The position numbers and the translations under genes are program-made. 14,910 bases of DNA. Source: Candidatus Woesearchaeota archaeon (GTDB taxonomy: Archaea; Nanobdellota; Nanobdellia; Woesearchaeales; 21-14-0-10-32-9). The DNA lies in the NCBI GenBank assembly GCA_007117145.1, contig SKHC01000014.1, positions 1 through 14,910 on the forward strand, in the 5' to 3' direction. Numbering within the stretch: the first letter of the stretch is position 1; each line of letters opens with the position of its first letter. Of the stretch, positions 5,767-12,570 are shown piece by piece. The notes under the pieces were generated by a model. That model was given only the letters and a program-made list of their open reading frames with translations, made no database searches and was not told the origin of the DNA.

Positions 5767-6282
5767 ATGAAAATAGCATTACTCACATTATTAGTATTAA
5801 TTGGAGGTTGTACTACTATGAATCCCACAGCAGTTATTGAAACGAACGCAGGCACTATGGAATTAGAGTTATTCAAAGATAAAGCGCCAGTTACAGTTGA
5901 TAATTTCGTGAAACTTGCAAACGAAGGTTATTATGATGGAGTGATTTTTCATAGAGTCATCTATAATTTTATGATTCAAGGCGGAGACCCTACAGGAACA
6001 GGTAGAGGAGACCCAGGCTACACCATTCAAGATGAGTTTCATCCAGCTCTTCGACATGATTCAATAGGTATACTTTCCATGGCAAATAAAGGCACACCAA
6101 ACAGTGGAGGAGGTCAGTTTTTCATAACGCTAGTTCCAACACCTTGGCTTGATGACAAGCATTCAGTGTTTGGAAAACTAATATCTGGTGAAGAAGTTCT
6201 AAAAAAAATTGGTTCAATGCCAGTTGATGAGGCTAATCGTCCTTTAGAAGATGTTGTTATCGAAAAAGTCACAATTAAATAA
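5767..6282 (+). CDS. Cyclophilin-type peptidyl-prolyl cis-trans isomerase, probable secreted lipoprotein
   Basis: The protein has 171 residues. Residues 1-14 form a short hydrophobic signal ending in the lipobox LIGGC (11-15), predicting lipid attachment at Cys15 and a location outside the cytoplasmic membrane. The cyclophilin domain starts at about 21. [15 protein letters not shown] (61-75) supplies the catalytic Arg63, Phe68, Met69 and Gln71; GGGQFFIT (114-121) and [14 protein letters not shown] (125-138) follow, with Trp127 and His132 at the usual ligand-site positions. It would catalyse proline isomerisation during folding of exported proteins. The ATG at 5767 fits the shared TATA box 27 bases upstream. 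Starting instead at Met18 would give a cytosolic enzyme, but the promoter position and the clear lipobox favour the longer form. Its stop overlaps the next convergent gene by 8 bases. Confidence 0.93.
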   Translation: MKIALLTLLVLIGGCTTMNPTAVIETNAGTMELELFKDKAPVTVDNFVKLANEGYYDGVIFHRVIYNFMIQGGDPTGTGRGDPGYTIQDEFHPALRHDSIGILSMANKGTPNSGGGQFFITLVPTPWLDDKHSVFGKLISGEEVLKKIGSMPVDEANRPLEDVVIEKVTIK

Positions 6283-6565
6283 TTCCGACGTCGTCAACTC
6301 TAAGCCTTCCTTTATACATACTGCCTGTAAGACTCACAACCTCGTTTTCTTTAAGACCTTCACTAAAAACAGTGATGTTTCTGCACGCATACACAATCCC
6401 TCTATCGCCATTCACACTTAAAACTAAGCCATCAAGATACACGTAATCATTAGTTTCATAGAAAAAACCATCATCTATTTCAAAATCTAAAGAGAAAAAT
6501 AGCACTATCAGTCCAATTAAAATAGAAAGCACAGCCAGATAAGTAATTTTTTTATCATCAATCAT
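6275..6565 (-). CDS. Small membrane-anchored protein with OB-fold-like domain, unknown function
   Basis: This 96-residue protein has one N-terminal membrane helix (about 8-25) and then a short beta-rich domain: [56 protein letters not shown]. The order (strand with G-V-V, central C-R-N-I-T-V-F, then V-V-S-L-T-G and K-G-R-L-R-V-D) resembles small OB-fold nucleic-acid-binding domains, but the fold is inferred by eye. The start is set at the ATG at 6565, because an AT-rich TATA-like element lies 28 bases upstream; a TTG at 6580 would lengthen it by five codons. It converges on the cyclophilin gene with an 8-base overlap and is divergent from lonB. Confidence 0.72.
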   Translation of the reverse strand: MIDDKKITYLAVLSILIGLIVLFFSLDFEIDDGFFYETNDYVYLDGLVLSVNGDRGIVYACRNITVFSEGLKENEVVSLTGSMYKGRLRVDDVGII

Positions 6566-6587
6566 ATACCCATAAAACAAAAATAGT

Positions 6588-6598
6588 TAATATTATTA
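6588..6598 (-). promoter_or_regulatory. Probable TATA-like element for the OB-fold-like gene
   Basis: The minus strand reads TAATAATATTA, centred about 28 bases before the ATG at 6565. It is weaker than the other promoters in the window. Confidence 0.35.
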
Positions 6599-6622
6599 CT
6601 TAGTGTTTTTCCGTGTTTCTTT

Positions 6623-6638
6623 CGAAAAGTATTAAAAT
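6623..6638 (+). promoter_or_regulatory. BRE plus TATA-like element of lonB
   Basis: CGAAAAG, in the position of a TFB recognition element, is followed by ATTAAAAT centred about 26 bases before the lonB ATG at 6661. Translation would be leaderless. Confidence 0.5.
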
Positions 6639-6660
6639 AATTGTTTCATCCATACAATAA

Positions 6661-8544
6661 ATGGCAAAGTCACAAAAGGATTTTTCGTTTAAAACTACCA
6701 AGGAACTTAAAACATCTGACAAAATCATAGATCAAGTTATAGGTCAGGAAGATGCAATCGAAGTAGTTAAGAAGTCAAGTCTTCAAAGGCGTCACGTTCT
6801 ACTAATAGGTGAGCCAGGTACAGGTAAAAGCATGTTAGGACTTGCAATGGCTCAAATGCTTCCAAAGGAAACATTAGTTGACATCTTAAGCTTTCCAAAT
6901 CCAAACGATGAAAACACACCCACAATTAGAACAAGTCCTGCAGGTAAAGGAAGACAAATTTCTCAAGCATCAAACAGGCCAGACTTGGCCAGAAATCAAA
7001 GCACAATAGTTTTTGTATTGGCTCTTGTGGCGATGATACTTCCTTGGTTTGTGTTAAACTATTATAGTGGAACGCTAGGCCCAGTTGCTGGAGCAATTAT
7101 GTTTATGGCCTTCTTTGTTGGTGGACTTGTTTTCCTTGCTATACTTATCCTTTTTTTAAATTTCAGTAAAAGGGGTGCTGATAAAACTTCAGGTCCGAAA
7201 GTTATAGTTGACAACTTCGATAAAAAACAAGCACCTTTCTTTGATGCCACAGGTGCTCATGCAGGAGCTCTTTTAGGAGATGTATTACATGATCCTTTCC
7301 AAAGCGGTGGTCTTGGAACCCCAGCTCATGAGAGAGTTGTTGCAGGTATGATTCATAAAGCTCATCTGGGCGTATTATTTATAGATGAGATTGCAACTCT
7401 TGCTCCAAACACTCAACAAGAATTATTAACTGCACTACAAGAAGGTAAATTCAACATCACAGGTCAAAGTGAAAGAAGCGCTGGAGCTATGGTTAGAACA
7501 GATCCAGTTCCTTGTCGCTTTGTTCTTATAGCAGCAGGGAACCTTGAAACTTTAAAGCACATGCATCCAGCTCTTAGAAGCAGAATCAGAGGTTATGGTT
7601 ATGAAGTATACATGAAAGATACCATGCCAGATACCGAAGAGAACAGGTTTAAACTTGCAAAGTTTGTTGCCCAAGAAGTAAAAAGAGATGGTAAAATACC
7701 TCATTTTTCAAAAGAAGCAGTAGATCAAATAGTTATGGAAGCTCGTCGTAAAGCAAATCGTAAAGGTCATTTAACTCTAAAACTTCGAGAACTTGGTGGC
7801 TTAGTTCGAGCAGCTGGAGACGTGGCGCTTGAGAAAAAAGACAAGTTAGTTCAACTTAAACATTTAAACGAAGCAAAAGCAGTTAGTCGTGGCCTTGAAG
7901 TTCAACTAGCAGATAGATACATTGAGAGAAAGAAAGAATACGAAGTCTTTACAACCAAAGGTAAAAAAGTTGGAAGAGTAAACGGCCTTGCCGTAATGGG
8001 TATAGATGGCAATGCGTCAGGCATCTTACTACCAATAGAATCCGAGGTAGCTCCTGGTGCTGGCAAAGAAATAATAGCTACAGGTAAACTTGGAGAGATT
8101 GCAAAAGAAGCCATAAAAAACGTGTCAGCCACAGTTAAAAAATACTTTGGTGAAGATATAAAAGACAAGTATGACATACACGTTCAATTCCTTCAAACAT
8201 ATGAAGGTGTTGAAGGGGACAGCGCTTCAGTAGCAGTTGCAGTGTGCTTAATTAGTGCATTGAAAAACATACCTATAAAACAAGAATTTGCGATGACTGG
8301 AAGCTTATCTGTTAGAGGAGATGTGTTGCCTGTTGGTGGAGTTAGTAGTAAAGTAGAAGCAGCAATTGATGCAGGTATAAAATCAGTTATAGTGCCACAT
8401 TCCAACATGAACGACATAGTTGTTGATAGCAAAAGATTAAAAAACATAAAAATAGTGCCCGTGCAACACATCCGAGAAGTTTTAGACTTAGTTTTTGATT
8501 GGAAGGGTAAAGCTCAGCTTAGAAAGCAAATCACAAAGAAATAA
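6661..8544 (+). CDS. lonB: Archaeal LonB, membrane-anchored ATP-dependent protease
   Basis: This 627-residue protein has the full archaeal LonB layout. The AAA+ Walker A GEPGTGKS is at 50-57. Two membrane helices (about 114-134 and 141-167) are inserted within the ATPase domain, the hallmark of the archaeal type. Walker B LGVLFIDE is at 236-243, and a sensor-1 AGN lies at 292-294 with arginines near 306-310. The C-terminal Lon protease domain carries the Ser-Lys dyad: Ser521 in [10 protein letters not shown] and Lys564 in [11 protein letters not shown]. It degrades damaged and regulatory proteins at the inner face of the membrane, and is the main membrane-bound ATP-dependent protease in archaea. 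All catalytic residues are present and the length is normal. A promoter lies directly upstream. Identification is firm. Confidence 0.97.
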   Translation: MAKSQKDFSFKTTKELKTSDKIIDQVIGQEDAIEVVKKSSLQRRHVLLIGEPGTGKSMLGLAMAQMLPKETLVDILSFPNPNDENTPTIRTSPAGKGRQISQASNRPDLARNQSTIVFVLALVAMILPWFVLNYYSGTLGPVAGAIMFMAFFVGGLVFLAILILFLNFSKRGADKTSGPKVIVDNFDKKQAPFFDATGAHAGALLGDVLHDPFQSGGLGTPAHERVVAGMIHKAHLGVLFIDEIATLAPNTQQELLTALQEGKFNITGQSERSAGAMVRTDPVPCRFVLIAAGNLETLKHMHPALRSRIRGYGYEVYMKDTMPDTEENRFKLAKFVAQEVKRDGKIPHFSKEAVDQIVMEARRKANRKGHLTLKLRELGGLVRAAGDVALEKKDKLVQLKHLNEAKAVSRGLEVQLADRYIERKKEYEVFTTKGKKVGRVNGLAVMGIDGNASGILLPIESEVAPGAGKEIIATGKLGEIAKEAIKNVSATVKKYFGEDIKDKYDIHVQFLQTYEGVEGDSASVAVAVCLISALKNIPIKQEFAMTGSLSVRGDVLPVGGVSSKVEAAIDAGIKSVIVPHSNMNDIVVDSKRLKNIKIVPVQHIREVLDLVFDWKGKAQLRKQITKK

Positions 8545-8582
8545 ATTGTGTCACCATTTTTAAATAAATACAAATCGAAATG

Positions 8583-8590
8583 TTTTTATA
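8583..8590 (+). promoter_or_regulatory. TATA box of the 178-residue / PhoH-like operon
   Basis: TTTTTATA is centred about 26 bases before the ATG at 8613. An in-frame ATG at 8580 lies upstream of this element and so is not the likely start. The T-rich bases at 8556-8561 may also end lonB transcription. Confidence 0.5.
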
Positions 8591-8612
8591 CACATTATAT
8601 TTATACCATTAC

Positions 8613-9149
8613 ATGGGGCAAGACATCTACACTAAAGTTAAATCGCTACAGGAAGAATACAAGGAAAACAAAATCACAATAAATAAAGATCATGTAGGAA
8701 AACTTCTAACCCATAGCATTTTAAAAGTACCAAAAGATCATATGTTAAGTTATGCAAAAACATACGTTGATAATGGCAATGATATTGACGTTTCATTTGA
8801 TAAGCTTTCAGAGCAAGCATCACGTTTGTTAAAAGCAAGGCACATCAAGCAAATTAGAAAAAACATACTTAATTATGATACTAATTCAGTTTACCAATTA
8901 GATTCTCTGTCTTCCTGGATTAAAGATTTAATCGTAGATTTTGAAGATTCTCATCCTCAAAGTTTGGAAAACAAGTTATATTCTTTAAATCAAATACAAC
9001 CAGTACCTTTTGATGAAATAGGGAAAAAAATAATGCAGGGCAGTCAAAAATATTCTAAAATGGCAAGCAAAGAAGGCCAAAAAGGAAGAGACTGGGCTCT
9101 TTTCAAAGAGTATAATGCTATAATAAAAGAATTAGATAAATTGAAGTGA
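8613..9149 (+). CDS. Unknown 178-residue protein, first gene of a unit with a PhoH-like NTPase
   Basis: I do not recognise this protein. It begins MGQDIYTKVKSLQEEYKENK, is highly charged and predicted mostly helical, and has no signal peptide, membrane helix, cysteine pair or obvious catalytic motif. Segments such as FDKLSEQASRLLKARHIKQI (62-81) could pack as a helical bundle; the C-terminal 40 residues are basic and then coiled-coil-like (WALFKEYNAIIKELDKLK). The ATG at 8613 is placed 26 bases from a TATA box. The stop is only 7 bases before the PhoH-like gene, so the two are almost certainly co-transcribed and may act together as partner or regulator, but nothing in this protein alone shows how. 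Confidence 0.75.
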   Translation: MGQDIYTKVKSLQEEYKENKITINKDHVGKLLTHSILKVPKDHMLSYAKTYVDNGNDIDVSFDKLSEQASRLLKARHIKQIRKNILNYDTNSVYQLDSLSSWIKDLIVDFEDSHPQSLENKLYSLNQIQPVPFDEIGKKIMQGSQKYSKMASKEGQKGRDWALFKEYNAIIKELDKLK

Positions 9150-9156
9150 TGTATAA

Positions 9157-10761
9157 ATGAATAGCGTAGATGAAATAGTAAAACTTGTAAAAGAGAAAGG
9201 TTTTGATGGCGTAAAGTTAGTTGATCATGCAGCAATTAGAGAAGCAGGCCCATTGATATTTGACAAAGAAAGTCTGACAAAAAAAGGAAAAAAGACACTT
9301 GTTGTTGCATTAGATGATGCCTTTAAACATCTTTATACCTTTACTAATTCTAGACAAGCAAGTGAAAGACACATAGAAACCTTTGAAGATACTAACAAAG
9401 AACTCGCAAATCTAAGCTATGAATCAAAGGGATTTGCGCAAATAAATGAAGATAAGGGATTTGCACGAATTGAAACAAGTGATGAGAATAATCCATCAAG
9501 ACTAGATTTACTTTCTGAAAGCTTCAAAAAAACAGCCCAAGAATTAAACGATGCATTTCCAGATAAATTTGAAGCCATATGTGTTGAAAAACACAATTTA
9601 GCTAATTTAAAAAGCATTCAAATCCCATCAGATGTTTGGCACGACATCGGGCTTAGTAGCCTTAAAGTGTTACCAAAAGGATTTACAGATATTACCACGA
9701 ACCTACCAAATTTTATAAAAGAAGCAGAAGAGAAGCAAGCAGAGCACTTAATTACTCATATTAAAACTAAAGATGAGATAGATGAGCTTAGAAACATTGT
9801 AAAAACGGTAGAGAAAAATAGAAAACTTGACCCTCAGGATTTATCACAGTTAGTAAATAAAGAGTTTCTACCTAATGAAATAGTGTTTTTAAATCTGTTT
9901 GGAGATGAACATCATCTTAGATTCGATCCAAAACAAGAAAAAATAATCTATTTCAATTATAAAGATAAATTAAATGAAATATTCTTAAAGAAAAAAGAAG
10001 GTTTTCATGGTATACAACCTATGAATAAATATCAAAAAGCACAATTTGAACTATTATTAAATTCTGACATTACTTACTTTTACGGGGCAGCAGGCACCGG
10101 TAAAAGTCTCATACCTCTAGCACTGGGAGTTCATGCATTAACTCATGATATCAAAGCCCATGTGGGTAAAGCTAATAAAAAGACAGCTAGAGAAGATTTT
10201 ATGAAAAAATTCTTTTCTGAATATAATCCAACGACAGCAGCGCCCACATACGATCAAACAAAACTAATCGATAACATAACTATACTTGTTCCAACTGAGC
10301 CTGTTGGAAAAGATATAGGCTATCTGCCTGGTTCAAAAGATGCAAAAATGGCTGAGCACAGCATGCACATATATAAAAATCTAGAATTTATACTTTCTAC
10401 TGCTTCGAAAAGTAAAGAAAAGGATAGTGACAAATTAATTATATTTAAAGGTTTGCTAGATATTGAGCCACATACCTATCTGCGTGGTAGAACTCTTAGA
10501 GGATATAATATCGTTGAAGAAGGACAAAATGTCAGAAAAGATGTTTTAACTACTGTTTTAACAAGATATGGAGATGATTCTAAAACAGTAATAATAGGAG
10601 ACCCAGCACAAACAGATATACCCGGTCAAGAAATATATTATAATTCTTTAACTAGGCATTTAAAAGAAATAGCCAGGAATCCTACTAGCGATCAAGGAAT
10701 ACTATTCTTGCCAAATTATTCGAATGTGAGAGGTCGTAGATCTAGATATCATCTTAAGTAA
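9157..10761 (+). CDS. PhoH-like P-loop NTPase with a large unrecognised N-terminal region
   Basis: The C-terminal part of this 534-residue protein is a PhoH-type NTPase, related to superfamily-1 helicase cores. Walker A GAAGTGKS is at 310-317; VPTEPVGKDIGYLPGSKDAK (378-397) matches the family's T-x-P...G-x-LPG segment; YLRGRTLRGYNIVEEGQN (441-458) is the RGRTL/Walker B region; TRYGDDSKTVIIGDPAQTD (469-487) is the motif after it. Walker B reads EEGQN where the family has DEAQN. About 40 extra residues (331-373) lie between the Walker A helix and the TEP motif. Residues 1-290 are not a PIN domain as in PhoH2 proteins and match nothing I recognise; KGFAQINEDKGFARIE (91-106) is a short tandem repeat. 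The start has GTGAT, part of a Shine-Dalgarno sequence, 7 bases before the ATG, as expected for an internal operon gene. RNA remodelling is plausible but inferred. Confidence 0.85.
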   Translation: MNSVDEIVKLVKEKGFDGVKLVDHAAIREAGPLIFDKESLTKKGKKTLVVALDDAFKHLYTFTNSRQASERHIETFEDTNKELANLSYESKGFAQINEDKGFARIETSDENNPSRLDLLSESFKKTAQELNDAFPDKFEAICVEKHNLANLKSIQIPSDVWHDIGLSSLKVLPKGFTDITTNLPNFIKEAEEKQAEHLITHIKTKDEIDELRNIVKTVEKNRKLDPQDLSQLVNKEFLPNEIVFLNLFGDEHHLRFDPKQEKIIYFNYKDKLNEIFLKKKEGFHGIQPMNKYQKAQFELLLNSDITYFYGAAGTGKSLIPLALGVHALTHDIKAHVGKANKKTAREDFMKKFFSEYNPTTAAPTYDQTKLIDNITILVPTEPVGKDIGYLPGSKDAKMAEHSMHIYKNLEFILSTASKSKEKDSDKLIIFKGLLDIEPHTYLRGRTLRGYNIVEEGQNVRKDVLTTVLTRYGDDSKTVIIGDPAQTDIPGQEIYYNSLTRHLKEIARNPTSDQGILFLPNYSNVRGRRSRYHLK

Positions 10762-10763
10762 GA

Positions 10764-10771
10764 TTTATAAA
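10764..10771 (+). promoter_or_regulatory. TATA box of rpl35ae
   Basis: TTTATAAA is centred about 28 bases before the ATG at 10795, directly after the stop of the PhoH-like gene. The ribosomal protein gene therefore has its own leaderless promoter. Confidence 0.65.
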
Positions 10772-10794
10772 CCGTTAGTTGTTTCCTTTGACTT

Positions 10795-11049
10795 ATGAAA
10801 GCAAGAATTGTTAATTTTAGAAGATCAAAGCACGTAACCAGTAGTAATCACATGGTTGTAGAAGTTGATGGAGTTACTTCGATTGATAAAGCTAAAGAAT
10901 TAGTTGGAAAGAATGTTTCATACGATACAGGAAAAACTAAGATTTCTGGGAAAATCGCTTCTACTCATGGTAACAGTGGGTGCGTTAGAGTTATCTTTGA
11001 GAAAGGAATGCCTGGCCAAGCTATTGGAAAACCTGTTGAGATAAACTAG
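10795..11049 (+). CDS. rpl35ae: Large-subunit ribosomal protein L35Ae (eL33)
   Basis: The 84-residue protein matches archaeal L35Ae: it starts MKARIVNFRRSKHVTSSNHM, then has GVTSIDKAKELVGKNVSYDT (26-45), KISGKIASTHGNSGCVRVIF (49-68) and the C-terminal MPGQAIGKPVEI. L35Ae is an archaeal/eukaryotic protein of the large subunit with a translation-protein-like beta barrel. The length is typical. The TATA box 28 bases upstream supports the ATG. Its TAG overlaps the stop of the convergent coiled-coil gene in the palindrome CTAG, and a run of six T residues follows. Confidence 0.94.
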   Translation: MKARIVNFRRSKHVTSSNHMVVEVDGVTSIDKAKELVGKNVSYDTGKTKISGKIASTHGNSGCVRVIFEKGMPGQAIGKPVEIN

Positions 11050-11429
11050 TTTTTTCCTATTTCTAATATTTTTGCAACATCTTCTACAAGTATTGATGTG
11101 TCTTTAAATAACTGGTCAGAATCTTTTACTAAGTTTTCTATGTCTTCATGTTTAATATCATCTAGACATTTCTTTGAGTCTTTAATCGTTTGCTGTAAAT
11201 CTAAGAATGCTCGCTTGTTTGATTGCTCTTTAGTAAAAAGTCTCACTTCAATGTTTTCTATTTTTTCAATAAGCTCTTCAAGTCTTTGAGCTTTTTCTAA
11301 GTCGTCTTTTTCCAACTGATTATGCTCGTCAAGCTTTTTTAATTGTTCACTATAACTCTTAAGCTTCTCTGCTAATAATCTTTGTTTGTTTGCAAGTTCC
11401 AATAATTTATCTACGTTTCCATCACTCAT
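11046..11429 (-). CDS. Soluble coiled-coil protein, second gene of the leftward membrane operon
   Basis: The 127 residues are nearly all charged heptad sequence, for example LANKQRLLAEKLKSYSEQLK and EKAQRLEELIEKIENIEVRL, predicting a long coiled coil with a break near 70-80. There is no membrane helix, signal peptide or catalytic motif, and I do not recognise a family. Its ATG overlaps the TGA of the membrane gene upstream (ATGA), so the two are translationally coupled. The upstream protein has its own N-terminal coiled coil, which makes a physical association of the two plausible. The stop codon overlaps that of rpl35ae. Confidence 0.8.
   Translation of the reverse strand: MSDGNVDKLLELANKQRLLAEKLKSYSEQLKKLDEHNQLEKDDLEKAQRLEELIEKIENIEVRLFTKEQSNKRAFLDLQQTIKDSKKCLDDIKHEDIENLVKDSDQLFKDTSILVEDVAKILEIGKN
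11050..11055 (+). terminator. Oligo-T terminator after rpl35ae
   Basis: Six T residues follow directly after the rpl35ae TAG on the plus strand. As with the T run after the NOG1-type gene, it is embedded in the last Lys-Asn codons of the convergent gene. Confidence 0.45.
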
Positions 11430-12070
11430 TCTTCCACCTTTCCGATTAAATCAGCTGTTCCAGCTCCAAGCACAGCCAATATACTAATAGCTGCCACTGT
11501 ATTATATATTTGTTGGAGAGAACTTTCAAGTGTAAACACACCATATAAACTAAGTACAATACCTACAGTTACTATAGCGCTAAAGTATATCACGATAGCT
11601 CTTACAGGTATAAATTTGAATTTAAATTTGTCATCAACCTTTCTAAAACCAGCAACATACAAAAAAATTATTATTATAATAAAACTCGTTAAATAAAGCA
11701 TACTGCTTCTAAGATAACTAAATTCAGCCGCGATACTTGCTCCTTTTGCAAATGCGAAGTGGCCAACTATTCCAAAAAATGCTCCAATCATACCTTTAGT
11801 TATGTCTCTGTAAGTTATCTTCTTTATAGCGCTACCTTCAACATCTTTAAGTATTCTCCGTTCTAACTCTTCAATTTTTTTAAGTTCAGATAATTCTTCC
11901 TCTTCACCACTTAGAATTTGGTCCTCTTCTTTTAGTGCTTGCCTTTCAAGACTTAGCATTTCTTGCTCTCCTTTTTCAATTTTAGTTTCTTTTGCTAGGA
12001 TTTCTTTTTGAAGTTTTAATATCTTCTTTTGATCTTTTCTTATCTCTTCAAGCACATCTTTTTTAGTCAT
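11426..12070 (-). CDS. Coiled-coil plus four-helix membrane protein (possibly DUF2391-like)
   Basis: This 214-residue protein has a highly charged N-terminal coiled coil (about 1-78, for example EEIRKDQKKILKLQKEILAK) and then four predicted membrane helices (about 90-108, 123-142, 156-179 and 188-210). The membrane part, beginning ITYRDITKGMIGAFFGIVGH, recalls the DUF2391 family of small integral membrane proteins of unknown function; I hold that assignment with moderate confidence. With four helices and no signal peptide, both ends are predicted on the same side, so the coiled coil is probably cytoplasmic. The ATG at 12070 has a TATA box 26 bases upstream. It is the first gene of a two-gene operon, divergent from the 4-TM and paralogue operon. 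Confidence 0.8.
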   Translation of the reverse strand: MTKKDVLEEIRKDQKKILKLQKEILAKETKIEKGEQEMLSLERQALKEEDQILSGEEEELSELKKIEELERRILKDVEGSAIKKITYRDITKGMIGAFFGIVGHFAFAKGASIAAEFSYLRSSMLYLTSFIIIIIFLYVAGFRKVDDKFKFKFIPVRAIVIYFSAIVTVGIVLSLYGVFTLESSLQQIYNTVAAISILAVLGAGTADLIGKVEE

Positions 12071-12093
12071 TAACTCCTAAATTAGCTTAAATA

Positions 12094-12106
12094 CTATATA
12101 AGGTTT
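12094..12106 (-). promoter_or_regulatory. BRE/TATA promoter of the leftward coiled-coil operon
   Basis: The minus strand reads AAACCTTATATAG: a BRE-like AAACC directly followed by a TATA box, centred about 26-28 bases before the ATG at 12070. Confidence 0.65.
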
Positions 12107-12117
12107 ACCTATTTTTT

Positions 12118-12132
12118 CGAAACCTTTATATA
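12118..12132 (+). promoter_or_regulatory. BRE/TATA promoter of the rightward membrane-protein operon
   Basis: CGAAACCTTTATATA combines a BRE-like CGAAACC with a TATA box centred about 30 bases before the ATG at 12159. It mirrors the AAACCTTATATA of the leftward promoter 12 bases away, so the two divergent operons have near-identical, back-to-back core promoters. Confidence 0.7.
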
Positions 12133-12158
12133 CACTCAGTCAAAGTATTTAAAGTAAA

Positions 12159-12563
12159 ATGGCATTAACAGATTTCGTAATATTACCAGCACTCCTTATG
12201 GGAGTTGTGCTAAGTTTGATAGAGATTTATTTTGTTGCCAAAGACGAAGCAGGTATGCACTGGTTAAAACACGCCTTGCATGCAGTGCCAGCAATGTTCA
12301 TTTTTACTTTTATTGCTATGAACGCAGGTTGGGCTCTTAGTTTTCTTCCTTTCGGAGAGAGTTTAGCTATAACAGTTGCTGCTCAAGTTGCTATTGGAGT
12401 TGTCGCTATGATTAAAGTTAAGGCGGCTGCAAGTATTACTGGAAGAGGTGGAGTTGGAGAAAGCAATATTCACGTTTTTATAATTGGTCTTTTGATCGCT
12501 GCCTCGCCTTATATTTGGGCATTAGGTCTTGAGCCTTTCATTGGTGATTTGCTTCCGTTTTAG
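12159..12563 (+). CDS. Four-helix integral membrane protein, unknown function
   Basis: The 134-residue protein is almost entirely membrane-embedded, with predicted helices at about 4-27, 40-62, 69-88 and 104-124. There is no cleavable signal peptide. Conserved-looking polar features inside the membrane region are Glu22, and the KDEAGMHWLKHALHAVP loop (28-44) with several histidines; a Gly-rich loop TGRGGVGESN lies at 94-103. I do not recognise the family. It is the first gene of a tightly packed operon (7 bases to the next ATG) led by a strong BRE/TATA promoter, so it is probably abundant and works with the two paralogous membrane proteins downstream. Confidence 0.8.
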   Translation: MALTDFVILPALLMGVVLSLIEIYFVAKDEAGMHWLKHALHAVPAMFIFTFIAMNAGWALSFLPFGESLAITVAAQVAIGVVAMIKVKAAASITGRGGVGESNIHVFIIGLLIAASPYIWALGLEPFIGDLLPF

Positions 12564-12570
12564 GTAGAAA

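Noticed and set aside
8193..8471. Minus-strand open frames inside lonB (also 7062-7250 and 7902-8177)
   Set aside because: They lie opposite conserved LonB ATPase and protease motifs and have no promoter or start context.
9157..10030. PIN-type RNase domain at the N-terminus of the PhoH-like protein
   Set aside because: The spaced acidic residues and strand pattern of PIN domains could not be found in residues 1-290, so the protein was not called PhoH2.
11046..12070. Toxin-antitoxin module for the leftward two-gene operon
   Set aside because: The operon layout with ATGA overlap fits, but one product is a four-helix membrane protein with a coiled coil and the other a plain coiled coil, with no toxin or DNA-binding motif.
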